NCBI GenBank assembly: GCA_009829735.1
Contig: CM020619.1
Span: forward strand, 6,810,375-6,874,374
Direction of reading: 5' to 3'
Length of the DNA: 64,000 bases
Origin: Pyropia yezoensis
Taxonomy: Eukaryota > Rhodophyta > Bangiophyceae > Bangiales > Bangiaceae
Program-made: the position numbers and the translations under genes
In this document: positions 41,787 to 52,715 of the stretch, in pieces
How positions within the stretch are numbered: the first letter of the stretch is position 1
Layout: the number at the start of each line of letters is the position of its first letter
Notes under the pieces: generated by a model
What the model saw: only the letters and a program-made list of their open reading frames with translations
What the model was told of the DNA's origin: nothing
Database searches by the model: none

Positions 41787-42149
41787 TGTAGCAATATGGT
41801 TGGCCGTATTGTGACCCTAATATTAGGGGGGCTACTTCTAATCCTTGGCTTTCAATTTGATAGTCCGTACTGGTCACGGTATCTATAAGTTATGTATGAC
41901 CAGAGGGACTTGCATCTTGGGGTGGAGGGTAGTTAGTAGTGTCTCCGAGGGTTTATAACGTGGGGGCCGGCGACGAATCCACCGCCGGCCAAGGCAGAAC
42001 AACAAACCCCTCCCATTTGGGCTCCCATCTTGGTCCCGTGGCTTGCGCTCCAAGGACAGCAACCTTGGCCTCCCGGTGACGTTGGTGTCGATCCCCCTTG
42101 GTGAGTGTTCCCTGAGAGTGGACGTGCGACGGATTCCTATTGTGCTACA
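41787..42149 (+). repeat. 5' LTR of family 1 (363 bp)
   Basis: TGTAGC…GCTACA, with TG/CA ends. It contains a TTTATAAC promoter-like site near 41951. Matches 52353-52715 closely. Confidence 0.92.
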
Positions 42150-42374
42150 TAGGTGGAGCAGCAGGGGACGGGTTTCCGTCACCCGTGTGGTGACGCCGTC
42201 TTCGGCCCTGGCACACGGATAGGGATCCGGTCCTTTTCTTGTACTCGTGGTGTTGCGATCTGATCGATTGTGTTGAGTTTCTTCCTTTGACTGTGATCTA
42301 CTGTTACTCTCCCCAATCTACCCCCTCGCTCTCTTATTCGTGGTGATAGTTACGTCGGTTGACTGATTGTGACT

Positions 42375-44557
42375 ATGTCTACCCAAGAGACGGGGAACGT
42401 TCAAGATGACGGATCGGCGTCGACGCCGACTCCGGAGGTGACTACGGGAACCGGAATCGGGAACCCGATCGACAACATTGAGACGCCAATGCTTTCCGGT
42501 GCCGGATCGACGTTTGGCACGGCTCGGACGGCAGGAGGCGGGGGCCCGCCTCATCTGTCATCGACCGACCTCACTCCGCCGCCTCCTTCACCAGGGGATT
42601 CCCTCATGGCATCATTGGCCCGCATCGAGGCCCGGTTTTCCGGACTCGACGCTCGTCAAGAGCGGACGGAGGACGCAATGGCAGTGCTGATGTCAACACG
42701 CCACACGACGGGACGCCGTCGTGTTCCTCCCACACCGGTACGGCTTGAACCGGCCGGACTACTTTCGGAGTCCACCGGGGTCGACCCCGGCGCAGCAACT
42801 CCCGGACAGCCCCCGGACACAATGGGGTATGGATCCGACTCGTCGGCAGAGTTGGAACGGAGTCACACGGAGCGATACACTCGGAGCACCCGAAGCGGAC
42901 TCCGCAGACACGACCCGGCGGATACTTACGCCGGTGGAGAGTCGGTTATTGGGGGAGGGGGTACCCTCTCACAGTACCCCCACGACGAAGGAGGCCAGGC
43001 AACTCGGGTTCCTGAGGTGCCGACGCCCGAAGTACCATCTTCAGTGGTGGAAGCCATGACCGCGCAGGTAACTGCGAGCCTACTGAAGCGGATGAAGTCC
43101 GATGAGTTTGCTCATCAACTGGCTAAGCGACTGGATATCCAGGACGCTGACACGGAGATCGTCAACGAGGTCTTCCGGTCGGTTCTTACTCCGGAACGTT
43201 ATCGCTTGGAGGACCGTTCTACCACCGTATCGGAGTCGATGCGCAATACGTCGCATCGGGCGATCCGCTCTATGCAGACCCTTATGAAGGGAGTCCCTAT
43301 GTTCGGGGGGCCGAACGGACGCCCGTTGGCAGTCATCGGCTTCTTGACTAGCGTCAAGGCAGCCGCGGACAAGGCCCTCGTTAACGAGGGGCTGGCCCTG
43401 GAGATCCTCCCGTTCTTTGTTGATGAACGGGTGCGAGGCATCCTTCGCCAGGCATCCCCGATGCCGGGAATGAGGGTTGCGGCCACCCCCATGGATTACC
43501 GTGGGATTCTCATGGAGCTGCTGAGCAGTTACCTCAGTGAGGACAAGTGCGAGGACCACTACCGGGCCCTGTGCACTGCCACCGCCCAGAGCTGGGAGGA
43601 TGAGGAGATGTTCGGACGACGGATTCAAGAGCTCGACTACGAGCTGGGGAAGCTCCTCGGAGAAGGGGAGCTACGGGCCATCCTGTTCGCAGGAGTACCC
43701 AACTACGTGCGGATATCCGCACGGGGCGCCAACACGGCACGGACGAACTTCAGTCGACTGATGCATATGTGCAAGTCCCTGAGGGAAGCCTACCGGGTGC
43801 TTCACCCGGAGTGTGCTCTTGCCTCAAAGCCCAAGGGTGAGGGGAGCAAGCTCAATCTTACCCCGGTACCGAGGCAAGACAAGATGGAACGGAAGGCCGC
43901 ACCGGTACTGGTGGCTACCGATTACGCCCCCACGGGCGAGGAGGAACCACTGGTTGACCAGCAGGGCCACCTGCTGTTACCGGCTACGCCGGTGATCGAT
44001 GAGCAAGGTACGGTAGCGTACATCGCTCCGGCGGGGACCCAGTTCCAGGTCAGCGAGGGCACGGGACGTCGCGTCCCGTACGTACGGACTACGGGGTACT
44101 CCCCGGTGACGGGTAACCCTCACCAACCCTTGCCAACATGGGCGGTGCGCACGGAGGCACCTCGCAGATCGCGGGCCGACCCAACCGGTTGGGGGAGTCC
44201 ATGTTCCGGTTGACCCAAGGACCCAAGGCCTACCAGGGAGCAGGCACTCGGGCGCCCGAGGAAGGCAACCGCAGCTACGGGGCTACCCCGATGCGAACTC
44301 AAGTGGGGACCGGCACGTCCGGATGTATGTTGTGTGGGGATCCCCAGCACTGGGTGTCTTCCTGCCCACTCATCCCCGAGGAGTCTCGGCGGGCAGCGGC
44401 GCAACGCAAGGCATCCACGGGGGGGTATCCCGCCAGAGCACCCGGACCCGCACCGGGTAGGCAGCCAGCTCCAGGTGGAGTACTGGCCGTCGAGGAGGCA
44501 CCTCCTCAGCCGGATGTCCCGGCGGACAGCACCCTACCAAGGGCGGGAAACGAGTAA
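42375..44557 (+). pseudogene. gag: Family-1 Gag with zinc knuckle, one frameshift
   Basis: From the ATG at 42375 the main frame runs to 44213 and codes a Ser/Thr-rich N-terminus, a helical middle (VTASLLKRMKSDEFAHQLAK) and a capsid-like segment (ILMELLSSYLSEDKCEDHYR, EMFGRRIQELDYELGKLL, LRAILFAGVPNYVR) typical of Ty3 Gag proteins. The CX2CX4HX4C knuckle CMLCGDPQHWVSSC lies in a different frame that ends at 44557, so an indel near 44190 separates capsid and nucleocapsid in this copy. It would package the element RNA. Confidence 0.72.
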
Positions 44558-44595
44558 GAGGAAGGATTACCGGGGGGCGCTGGGGTAACCCAAGC

Positions 44596-47500
44596 ATGCC
44601 ACCCCGGAGTACCGCGGGGAAAGCCCCACGGCGAGCGCGTTTGAGCCGGCGCCGCATCAGTCCCCGGGTACACCTTCCGGCCCCGACGACACGGAGTCAG
44701 GGGAATGATGAGAATCCCCCGATACCGGGAGGCGAGGACGGGATGCCCCGTCACGTTGAACCAGCCAAGGGCCCTGTCCAGGATGCCCGAGGAACACCGG
44801 ATATCGGTGTGGGACATGTGCTGTTTACCTTGGAGAACTTCAAGGTATCAGCCACACTGGGGGTTCACCCCCAGTCGACACGATCGTACTACCCTGTACT
44901 GGATACAGGGGCTGGACCCAACCTTATCCGGAAGGACACCCTCCCGGACAAGTGGCTTCCGCGAGTCAGAGTGACTCGGGGACCCACCATCAAGGACGCG
45001 AATGGTCGCCTCATTCGTACGACCGCAGCGATGTCGCTGCGGGTTACCATCGGGGAACTCACCACGGAAGTCGACTTCCTGGTGTGTGAGACCCTATCGG
45101 TGCCCTGCATATTGGGATGCACCTTCATCAACGTTCACGTGGATGCAATCCGGCCAGGCCGGAGGACCGTCGAGCTTCAAGAAGCCGACGGGACGAAGCG
45201 AGGACACACGGCTATCGTCAGGGACCTGACGCTACAAGGGAGCCACGTTAACGTGGCTGAGGTGTACGCAAGCGTCGAGCCGAAGACACTTCGGTTGGCC
45301 AAGCGAACTCGCTTTGAGCCGTTGTCGGAGGCAGTCCTCCCGGTTAACTGCGACCTCGCAGGCATCTGCAGAGTCCGGTCCAACCTGCGGACATACAAGC
45401 GCCATGGGTTGACCATGGCCAACGGTCTCATAGACCTCCCAGCAGGAGGGTCGTCCCTCCTAGTGATGGCGAACTATCGCCGTAAGGCAGTCACCCTCCC
45501 GAAGGGAACTATCCTCGGGATTGCCGAGCTCTACGAAGGAGATATCCTTACCCCTGACAAGGAAGGTCAAGTGGAACCACTTGAGGTGCTGGCGGCCGCC
45601 GAGACCACCGAGCGACAGCAACCCGATGACGGGAAGCCTAACCCATCGGCGCCTTCGGCGGACATGCCGGCAAAGGTTCAAGAAGCACTGAAGGCCCTGG
45701 CCGAGGCTGACCTCGACCACCTTCCCCCTTCGGTAGCCGAAGGGGTACGACGGATGCTAAGAAAGCATGACGTCATGTGGACAGGCGGGGCCTTGGGTAC
45801 CATTGGGGCAACCCAACATCGTATAGACCTGGTACCAGGCGCACGCCCCGCCCGGTCACAACCGCACCGAGCGGGACCTATGCAACGAGAGATCGTTGAT
45901 GGAGGAGAAGTGAAGAGGATGAGCGAAGCGAAGGTGATACGACCTTCGATGTCAGAGTGGGGTGCCCCAGTCGTTATCGTACCGAAGAAGGATCAAACCC
46001 CTCGGTTTTGCATCGATTATCGACGCCTCAACTTGGTTACCAAGAAAGACTCATACCCTTTACCAAGGATGGATGAATGCATCGACTCCCTGGGGGAAGC
46101 TACGGTGTTTACCACCATCGACTGCAATGCCGGATACTGGCAGATCCCAGTGGCGGACGAGGATATCCCCAAGACGGCGTTCGTCTGTCACAGTGGAGTG
46201 TACGAGTTCCTAAGGATGCCCTTCGGATTGTCCAACGCCCCCGCTACATTCCAGCGGGCTATCGACATTATACTGTCGGGGGTGAAGTGGCGTAACTGCC
46301 TAGTGTACCTCGATGACGTTATCGTCTTCTCGCGTAACATGGATGACCATGTGCAACATGTTGACGAGGTACTCACCCTCTTGCGGAACGCCGGGGTAAC
46401 CCTGCGTCTGAAGAAGTGCGCCTTCTTCCAACAGACGGTCGAGTATCTGGGCCACCAGATAACCCCTGGTAAACTAGGGGTACTCGAAGCCAATACCCGG
46501 GCACTCCGGGATGCCCGGTTCCCTAACACCCAGACACAGCTCAAGAGCTTCCTGGGAATGTGCAACGTATACCGACGGTTCGTCAAGGACTTCGCTCGGA
46601 TAGCTAAACCGTTAACGGCTCTTACGAGCAGTACCTTGCCCAAGGTACTCCAAACCCCTTCGCCTAGCGAAGAGGAGGCATTCGAGTCGCTGAAGCGAGC
46701 CCTACTATCCCCACCCGTCCTTGCGTTACCGCACAGACGGGGTACCTTCGTCATCGATGTCGATGCGTGCGACACCCAAGTGGGATGCACCCTGTTACAG
46801 GGAGAGACGTTGATCGGTTCCGATAACGTTATCCCGGACCTACGTCCGGTAGGGTACTTCAGCCGGACACTCAACCCGGCTGAGCGTAACTATAGTGCCA
46901 CCGAGCGTGAGTGCCTCGGAGTCATATGGGCTGTGCAACTGCTCCGTCCATACCTGGAGGGCTCCAGGTTCACCGTGAGGTCCGACCACGAACCCCTACG
47001 ATGGCTCCTCAACCTTGGTGACAAGGATTCCGATAACCATGGGAGGCTAGCCCGATGGAGGCTGAAGATGGCCGAGCACGACTACCGCACCGTGTATAAG
47101 GCTGGGTCAACCCACCACCTCGGAGACGCGTTGCCTCGACTCGACACCCCGAGCGGGGATACCCGCCCGGTGGACGAGGACATCCCGGTGGTACCGGTCT
47201 GCGTGGTGGGTAACGCCACCCAAGGTATGGTTGACCATACCATGGCACACCGAGCATGCCCACTGACCCTCGCGGACTTCCGCGAGGCACAGGCCAATGA
47301 CGACGACTGTAGACGTCATCGCGCTAACCTCCTGGCCGGTACGGCCGGCATCTTCTCCGAGAATGAAGACGGACTCATATATCGGCGGGCACTCGCCGAT
47401 GGACGACATCAAGTCGTGGTTCCCGTGTCCTTACGGCAAGCCGTCATGGAACGAGAACACGAGAACCCTACAGCCGGACACCCGGGGGGTTCACGTATGT

Positions 47501-48465
47501 TTGCAGCAATGCGAAGGTTCTTCTACTGGCCAGCAATGGCCGTCGACGTGGTCGACCACGTAAGGGGATGCCACCCCTGCGCACGGAATCGAATGAGTCT
47601 TCATAGGCGGGCATCCGCTGTGAAACTGTTCCCCCCGGATGGACCCAACGAGCAAGTCGCTATCGACATACTCGGACCGCTTCCGGTAACGGAAGAAGCG
47701 AACAGGTACATCCTGGTCATGTCGGACCGCTTTACTAAGCTGTCACGGGCAGTAGCAATCCCGGACGATACGGCCTACACCATCATGAACGCAGTGGCTG
47801 ACCACTGGATCAGTGCTTACGGAGTAATGAAGCAACTCCTCTCCGATAACGGAGCAAACCTTACGTCAGCATTCTGCACTAAGGTCCTGGGCATGTTCGG
47901 TATCGAACCCCGTCGGGCATCCGACTACCACCCGCAGTCCAACGGGCAAGTGGAGCGATTCAACCGCACCATCGTCAAGATGCTCCAATGCTACGTGGCC
48001 GAGCACACGAACACTTGGGACAGGCTTCTGTCCGTACTTACCCTGGCATACAATGCCAGGCCACATCGGAGCACAAACATCGCCCCACTGGAGTGGGTCA
48101 TGCCACTAGGGGTCGGTAACCTGACACTGCCACCCGGCAGGTGCACGCGGTATGATACACCGAAGGGCCGACCGGCCGAACGCATCCACCTAGCTTGGTT
48201 GGCCAAGCTATCGTGGATGATTCCTAAGCTCAAGGGTGCCCTTGACAGAACACAACTTCGAAACAAGAAGAACTTCGACGCCCGACTACGGGTGCGCAAC
48301 GCTACCCTGATGACAGGTGACTGGGTCTACATCAGACACCAGAAGTTCCGAGGGAACAAGCTTATGCAACCGGTCAAGGAACCGTACCAGATCTTACACA
48401 GAGATGATCACTCTGTCATACTGCACTCCGATACGGAGAACAACGCATCAACCTCAACGATGTGA
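44596..48465 (+). CDS. pol: Family-1 Pol: protease, RT, RNase H, integrase
   Basis: 1289-codon ORF in Ty3/gypsy order. Protease: VLDTGAGPNLIR. RT: FCIDYRRLNLVTKKDSYPLP, FTTIDCNAGYWQ, MPFGLSNAPATFQR and the catalytic YLDD in LVYLDDVIVFSRN. RNase H: FVIDVDACDTQVG, YSATERECLGVIWA, FTVRSDHEPLRWLL. Integrase: HHCC zinc site (HENPTAGHPGG…CHPCARN), then D in VAIDILGPL, D in LLSDNGANLTS and E in NGQVERFNR. The frame closes at 48465 just before the chromodomain because of a one-base deletion near 48440: the inverted copy reads through the same place. The protein is otherwise intact from protease to integrase. No ATG is needed at the beginning if translated as a fusion with Gag. Confidence 0.92.
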   Translation: MPPRSTAGKAPRRARLSRRRISPRVHLPAPTTRSQGNDENPPIPGGEDGMPRHVEPAKGPVQDARGTPDIGVGHVLFTLENFKVSATLGVHPQSTRSYYPVLDTGAGPNLIRKDTLPDKWLPRVRVTRGPTIKDANGRLIRTTAAMSLRVTIGELTTEVDFLVCETLSVPCILGCTFINVHVDAIRPGRRTVELQEADGTKRGHTAIVRDLTLQGSHVNVAEVYASVEPKTLRLAKRTRFEPLSEAVLPVNCDLAGICRVRSNLRTYKRHGLTMANGLIDLPAGGSSLLVMANYRRKAVTLPKGTILGIAELYEGDILTPDKEGQVEPLEVLAAAETTERQQPDDGKPNPSAPSADMPAKVQEALKALAEADLDHLPPSVAEGVRRMLRKHDVMWTGGALGTIGATQHRIDLVPGARPARSQPHRAGPMQREIVDGGEVKRMSEAKVIRPSMSEWGAPVVIVPKKDQTPRFCIDYRRLNLVTKKDSYPLPRMDECIDSLGEATVFTTIDCNAGYWQIPVADEDIPKTAFVCHSGVYEFLRMPFGLSNAPATFQRAIDIILSGVKWRNCLVYLDDVIVFSRNMDDHVQHVDEVLTLLRNAGVTLRLKKCAFFQQTVEYLGHQITPGKLGVLEANTRALRDARFPNTQTQLKSFLGMCNVYRRFVKDFARIAKPLTALTSSTLPKVLQTPSPSEEEAFESLKRALLSPPVLALPHRRGTFVIDVDACDTQVGCTLLQGETLIGSDNVIPDLRPVGYFSRTLNPAERNYSATERECLGVIWAVQLLRPYLEGSRFTVRSDHEPLRWLLNLGDKDSDNHGRLARWRLKMAEHDYRTVYKAGSTHHLGDALPRLDTPSGDTRPVDEDIPVVPVCVVGNATQGMVDHTMAHRACPLTLADFREAQANDDDCRRHRANLLAGTAGIFSENEDGLIYRRALADGRHQVVVPVSLRQAVMEREHENPTAGHPGGSRMFAAMRRFFYWPAMAVDVVDHVRGCHPCARNRMSLHRRASAVKLFPPDGPNEQVAIDILGPLPVTEEANRYILVMSDRFTKLSRAVAIPDDTAYTIMNAVADHWISAYGVMKQLLSDNGANLTSAFCTKVLGMFGIEPRRASDYHPQSNGQVERFNRTIVKMLQCYVAEHTNTWDRLLSVLTLAYNARPHRSTNIAPLEWVMPLGVGNLTLPPGRCTRYDTPKGRPAERIHLAWLAKLSWMIPKLKGALDRTQLRNKKNFDARLRVRNATLMTGDWVYIRHQKFRGNKLMQPVKEPYQILHRDDHSVILHSDTENNASTSTM

Positions 48466-48734
48466 CACCTGCTCCGAAGCCGGAACAGCCTCAGCCGGTA
48501 CCGGCTGGGTTGCTACATGAAGCTCTTATAACCCACCGGTCAGAGGACCCGGTGGGACCGGATGGGATTCCATACCAAGTAGAGAGCGTGGTCGGACACA
48601 CCGACCCGGACCTACCAGGACCCTGGTACGTCAAGGTTATGTGGGTCGGATACGACTCACCCACCTGGGAACAGGCGGCGAATATACCCCGCCAACTCCT
48701 CATGCCTTACATGAGGCGACGACGCCTACTGTAA
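48466..48734 (+). pseudogene. Detached integrase chromodomain of family 1
   Basis: In the next frame after Pol: PYQVESVVGHTDPDLPGPWY, VKVMWVGYDSPTWEQAANIP. The W…W-x-G-Y…T-W-E pattern is that of the chromodomain that follows integrase in chromoviruses and directs insertion to marked chromatin. Separated from integrase by a one-base deletion in this copy. Confidence 0.8.
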
Positions 48735-49184
48735 CAACCCAACCGACACCGACTTCGGCTGTTGGGGGGTGAGACTTATACCTACTGAGTAGGGTGTCAC
48801 ATGGACTCGGCAAGACTTAGGTTAACTAAGTTGGAGCGGACTTAGGCAAACTAAGTAAGCTACTTACTTTTACAAGTTTACTTGAAGGAGATGACTAACT
48901 CCGATAATCTCAAAGTAACCTAAGGCTTACACCAAGGTAAACCTTCAGCCAGGAGGCAAGTGACGGACCAAGAAGGTTGACCTTCATGAGTATTAACCAA
49001 CCAGGATGGGTTGGGGGAGGCGGAAAAAAACCGAGGCAAGCCACGACTAAGTCAAACGGGGTACTCCCCAATGGCAGGCATTGGTATCATGCAAACGCCC
49101 TAGCGGGGGATGAGTTCATACTCACTACTACCCGGCCACCATAAGGGTTACCGGGGCCCTCTCCCTCACAAACAATAGCACTCC
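48735..49184. other. Convergent spacer between pol and the antisense ORF
   Basis: AT-richer than its flanks and full of CTAAGT/ACTTAG words that can pair with each other (48820-48930). This should hold the 3' ends of both transcripts. The equivalent in the inverted copy (54023-54535) has a 24-bp tandem repeat with the same words. Confidence 0.6.
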
Positions 49185-51767
49185 TCAGTGGGTAGACCCA
49201 CTGCCCGAGGGAGGCCACTCACGCGTAAGCGCGTATACTTCCGTGCTCCACCGGTCGGCTATCTCACGACGGTCAATCACCCGAGTTACCTCGGTGCATA
49301 GCTGGACGAGGGTGCTGCGGCCAGCCTCCACGTCCTCCAGAGCTGTCTGGAGGCGGTCAAGCACACCACCGAAGCAACGCGCTGACCCAACCAGCGCAGC
49401 ACCTGGGGGGATATCCCCCCAGCTAACAGAGAGACCCTCCCGCATTGCGCGGGCAACAAGGGCGTCAACGCCCTCATACCAGACACGGGGACCCCCGTCA
49501 TGCATGACAGGGGCGGGAGGTGACACTGGCGCAGCCAGAGGAGCCACAGGAGCCGACACGGCCACCACCGGAGCCGGTGGCGCCTGATATGAGGCCCGGT
49601 AGGACCCCACAGAAGGGGCTCCACCGTAACCCCGGCGGGGCTCCGCCCGACGACGGGACATCTCACGCTCCCCACCCGCAGAGCCCCACTCTTGGGGACG
49701 GTGGCCAACCGCCGCCGGTGTCGCGTTACCGAACCACGGGGCAAGGACCTGAAGAGGGTCATGGATAACCATGGGAATACCCAGGTCAGCAACAGCCTCG
49801 GTGGACGCCCACCCATGGCAACTGGGCTCACCCGGCTGAGTACGCCGGATACGCAACGAGTGACGAGGCAAGGGAGCAGCCCCAGCCTGCGGGTCCCGGT
49901 ACGGGGGAAGGGCCAACACCCCAGCCCAGTTCACGGCATCGTGAACAGCCAGCAGGGCCTCGAACTCCCGGGCCAACCCGGTCTTGGCGGCTATCAGGTC
50001 CACGCCCAACTGCGCGATGTGCCGACGGACACCCGTCGGAAGATGAAACAGGCGCCCCTGCCGGCGGACGGACAGCAAGAAGGAGGAAGCCTGCCCGAGG
50101 GTAACCTCAAGGGTGAAGGTACCCTGCAACGGGTGGACCGGCCGGGAGGCCAACACACTCCCGAAGTATCGGAGACAGGAGCCGGTGTCAAACCGGAAAG
50201 CAGGGGCGGGTTCCCACCCCTCCTGCCACAGAGGCGGGCGCACGGGAGTGTATACCGGCGCACGACCGTTGCCGGTCTGCAACGCACACGTTATATCGGT
50301 GCGGAACGCATCGGCCATGACACCATGGTTACGTCGCCAGCTCGACGCCGACTTCAAACCCGCCATAGGCGGGTAGGGAGCCGTCAACGACAGATACGGG
50401 GATACCCCCGTGTAATAATCAAAGTCGGGATACCGACCGGTATCACCCACCGTCTCCCCAAACGCAACCGGCTCCGCCGCCGCCGCAATCCTGTAGCACA
50501 ATAGGAATCCGTCGCACGTCCACTCTCAGGGAATACTCTCCAAGGGGGATCGGCACCAACGTCACCGGGAGGCCAAGGTTGCTGTCCTTGGAGCACAAGC
50601 CACGGGACCAAGATGGGAGCCCAAATGGGAGGGGTTTGTTGTTCTGCCTTGGCCGGCGGTGGATTCGCCGCCGGCCCCAACGGGCTCCGCCGCCGCCGCA
50701 ATCCCCCGTGCACTAGCCGGGTAGTCAACCTCCCGCGGCAACGCGGGAGCAATCAGGTCGCATACCCCGAAGGCGGGGTCGAGGTAGACCTCACCCCGTC
50801 CCACCCGGGTGCGCCAGAGCTGCGCATGCCGGTCGTCCGGCTGACTCAGGATCCAATGGTGTTCCACCCGCACCGCGTTCGGCTGGTTGACCAGCCGCAC
50901 CAACTCCCGCTCCCAACTCGGGTCCACCTTGACGCGCCGGGAGGACTCTCCACGGGGATGGGGCAGGTGGAAGTCCACCCGCATCCGCCCATTGGACTCC
51001 ATTGACTCTTGCACAGTCAGGCCGCGAACCCGAGCCACCAAGTCGGACATCGACATGGCGGGTTGACCCGCCGCCACGGCGACGCCGCCACCCAACGGGG
51101 CAACCCGGGCAGGACCAGGAAGAATCGGGGGCGCCGGGGGAAGCCCCACCGGCAGATGGACCGGTGCCGGAGGTGCACGGGGCCGAGGAGGAAGAAGAAG
51201 GGCGGGCGCCCGCCCGGAGTAACTAGCGGAGTCCACTGCCATCGGTGTAGACCCACCTTGACCACCAGACGCCCGCGGCACCGCGGGCAGAGCAACGCCG
51301 CCACCCGAGCCCGACGGGGGCACCTCGGGGGCAGCAGGGGTAGACCCGTCACCCGCAGCCGCGGATGAACCACCCGGGCGGGCACCCGCGCCGTCTTGAC
51401 CCGCCGTCTCGGTCGGGGTGCCACCATAACCGCCCGACACGCCGGCAACGCCGTCTTGAGGTAGAGCCGCGCCGGCACCGGCGACAGGAGCCATCCGGGC
51501 CGCCGGAGGAGTAGGGGTAGACGCAGCAGCTACCCGCGGTTGCCCGCCACCCGACGGAGCCGTCGTGCCGCTGCACACGGACGACAAACCGCCCGGAGCA
51601 CCGTCCGGAGCCACGCGAACGGTCACCCGGTCGCCCTCGTCTTCGGACGAGCTCGCCAAGAAACACTCGGCGGCAGTGGCAGAGACGGGAACGTCGTCCA
51701 CCATCACCTCCCCCTCCTCCTCAAGCAGGAGGTCGTCCTCACCCCCGGGTACCTCGGGGTCCGACAT
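49185..51767 (-). CDS. Family-1 antisense ORF (unknown protein), interrupted by an LTR fragment
   Basis: Starts at the ATG at 51767 (MSDPEVPGGEDD) and would code about 789 aa without the interruption. N-terminal third: acidic then Pro/Gly/Ala-rich; then a folded-looking segment (MRVDFHLPHPRGESSRRVKV, SWERELVRLVNQPNAVRVEH), the region around MADAFRTDITCALQTGNGRA and IAAKTGLAREFEALLAVHDA, a second Pro-rich stretch, and a helical C-terminus (FGGVLDRLQTALEDVEAGRS, VTRVIDRREIADRWSTEVYA). It lies opposite to pol, between pol and the 3' LTR. A 213-bp insertion (187-bp LTR fragment plus duplicated flank) keeps the frame but adds a stop at 50562-50564. The same kind of ORF occurs at the same place in the second family (59192-61311). 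No catalytic motif or known domain is recognised. Other gypsy elements carry antisense ORFs, but I cannot link this one to them. Confidence 0.7.
50492..50678 (-). repeat. Antisense 187-bp LTR fragment inside the extra ORF
   Basis: Reverse complement of the 3' half of the family-1 LTR, ending exactly at the LTR terminus (TGTAGC on the plus strand at 50492). It is flanked by a 22-bp direct repeat (GGCTCCGCCGCCGCCGCAAT plus CC) at 50470-50491 and 50683-50704. Confidence 0.88.
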
Positions 51768-52337
51768 GGTGCAACCGGGGTAGCAGGGGCGCCCCGTGCA
51801 GAAAAGCCGAGGCCGGCTCGACCCGGTACAGAGAACGCTCGCACGGACGAGCCAGGGAAGCGCGGGCACCCGCGCTTATAACCACACAGTTCAGCACGAG
51901 CGATACGGCAGCGCGGGACGCCCCGCGCCAGCCGGGCTACGAGGGCGCTCCACCCAGGCACCTGGACTGGAGCCACGCCCCCTCCACACGGGGTAACCAG
52001 GGGGGTCACCCCCAACCGCTCCCACGCAACGCGGGCAACCCCGCCACCCACTCAATCGTCTCACGAGAGGGGCTCCCCTACCACCAGACACCTGGTGGCG
52101 GATCCGCTTGCACACCCCTCGGAAAGGGGGGTCGTGAACAGAAACCCGCATCGGGAAATTAACGGTCCGGAAAACGGATCGTGTGTGTACCACACAAAGG
52201 GGGGCACCCCCCTCAGGCAACCTCGAAAAGGGGTGTCTGTCGCGACAGGGCGCAAAGCCCCACCCGACTGGTTAACGGTCACGCGACCCACTTACATTCG
52301 GTAACCCGAATGCAACTCGACCCGAGGACGGGCCGAA
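51768..52337. other. Region between the antisense ORF start and the polypurine tract
   Basis: About 570 bp; must contain any promoter for the antisense ORF. Several short inverted and CG-rich words (GGGGTGTC, AACCCGAATG) but no ORF of note. Confidence 0.45.
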
Positions 52338-52352
52338 TCTAAGGGGGCGATA
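52338..52352 (+). promoter_or_regulatory. Polypurine tract before the 3' LTR
   Basis: TCTAAGGGGGCGATA directly precedes the LTR start TGTAGC at 52353. A purine run at this place primes plus-strand DNA synthesis in LTR retrotransposons and shows that this LTR is the 3' one of the left element. Confidence 0.65.
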
Positions 52353-52715
52353 TGTAGCAATATGGTTGGCCGTATTGTGACCCTAATATCAGGGGGGCTA
52401 CTTCTAATCCTTGGCTTTCAATTTGAGAGTCCGTACTGGTCACGGTATCTACAAGCTACGTATGACCAGAGGGACTTGCATCTTGGGGTGGAGGGTAGTT
52501 AGTAGTGTCTCCGAGGGTTTATAACCAGGGGGCCGGCGGCGAATCCACCGCTGGCCAAGGCAGAACAACAAACCCCTCCCATTTGGGCTCCCATCTTGGT
52601 CCCGTGGCTTGTGCTCCAAGGACAGCAACCTTGGCCTCCCGGTGACGTTGGTGCCGATCCCCCTTGGTGAGTATTCCCTGAGAGTGGACGTGCGACGGAT
52701 TCCTATTGTGCTACA
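52353..52715 (+). repeat. 3' LTR of family 1 (363 bp)
   Basis: TGTAGC…GCTACA; close match to 41787-42149. It is followed directly by GGATTGCGGCGG, the same junction that follows the antisense LTR fragment at 50492 when read on the minus strand. Confidence 0.92.

Larger units (their letters stand above)
44827..50678 (+). repeat. Left arm of a 5.9-kb inverted repeat
   Basis: Covers pol from the protease on, the spacer, the C-terminal half of the antisense ORF and the LTR fragment. The reverse complement is at 52529-58433 with scattered substitutions and a few indels. Confidence 0.88.
41787..52715 (+). mobile_element. Family-1 Ty3/gypsy chromovirus (10.9 kb) with an extra antisense ORF
   Basis: Order: 5' LTR, leader, gag, pol with chromodomain, a 450-bp spacer, a long ORF on the opposite strand, a polypurine tract and the 3' LTR. 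Both LTRs are 363 bp, begin TGTAGC and end GCTACA, and differ at only a few positions. The five bases before the 5' LTR (CATTG) do not match those after the 3' LTR (GGATT), because the DNA right of the element is an inverted copy of its own interior. The copy is inactivated by frameshifts in gag and before the chromodomain. Confidence 0.9.

Noticed and set aside
42150-42170. Primer-binding site after the 5' LTR
   Set aside because: A TGG occurs four bases after the LTR end (42154) but I could not match the following bases to a specific tRNA 3' end with confidence.
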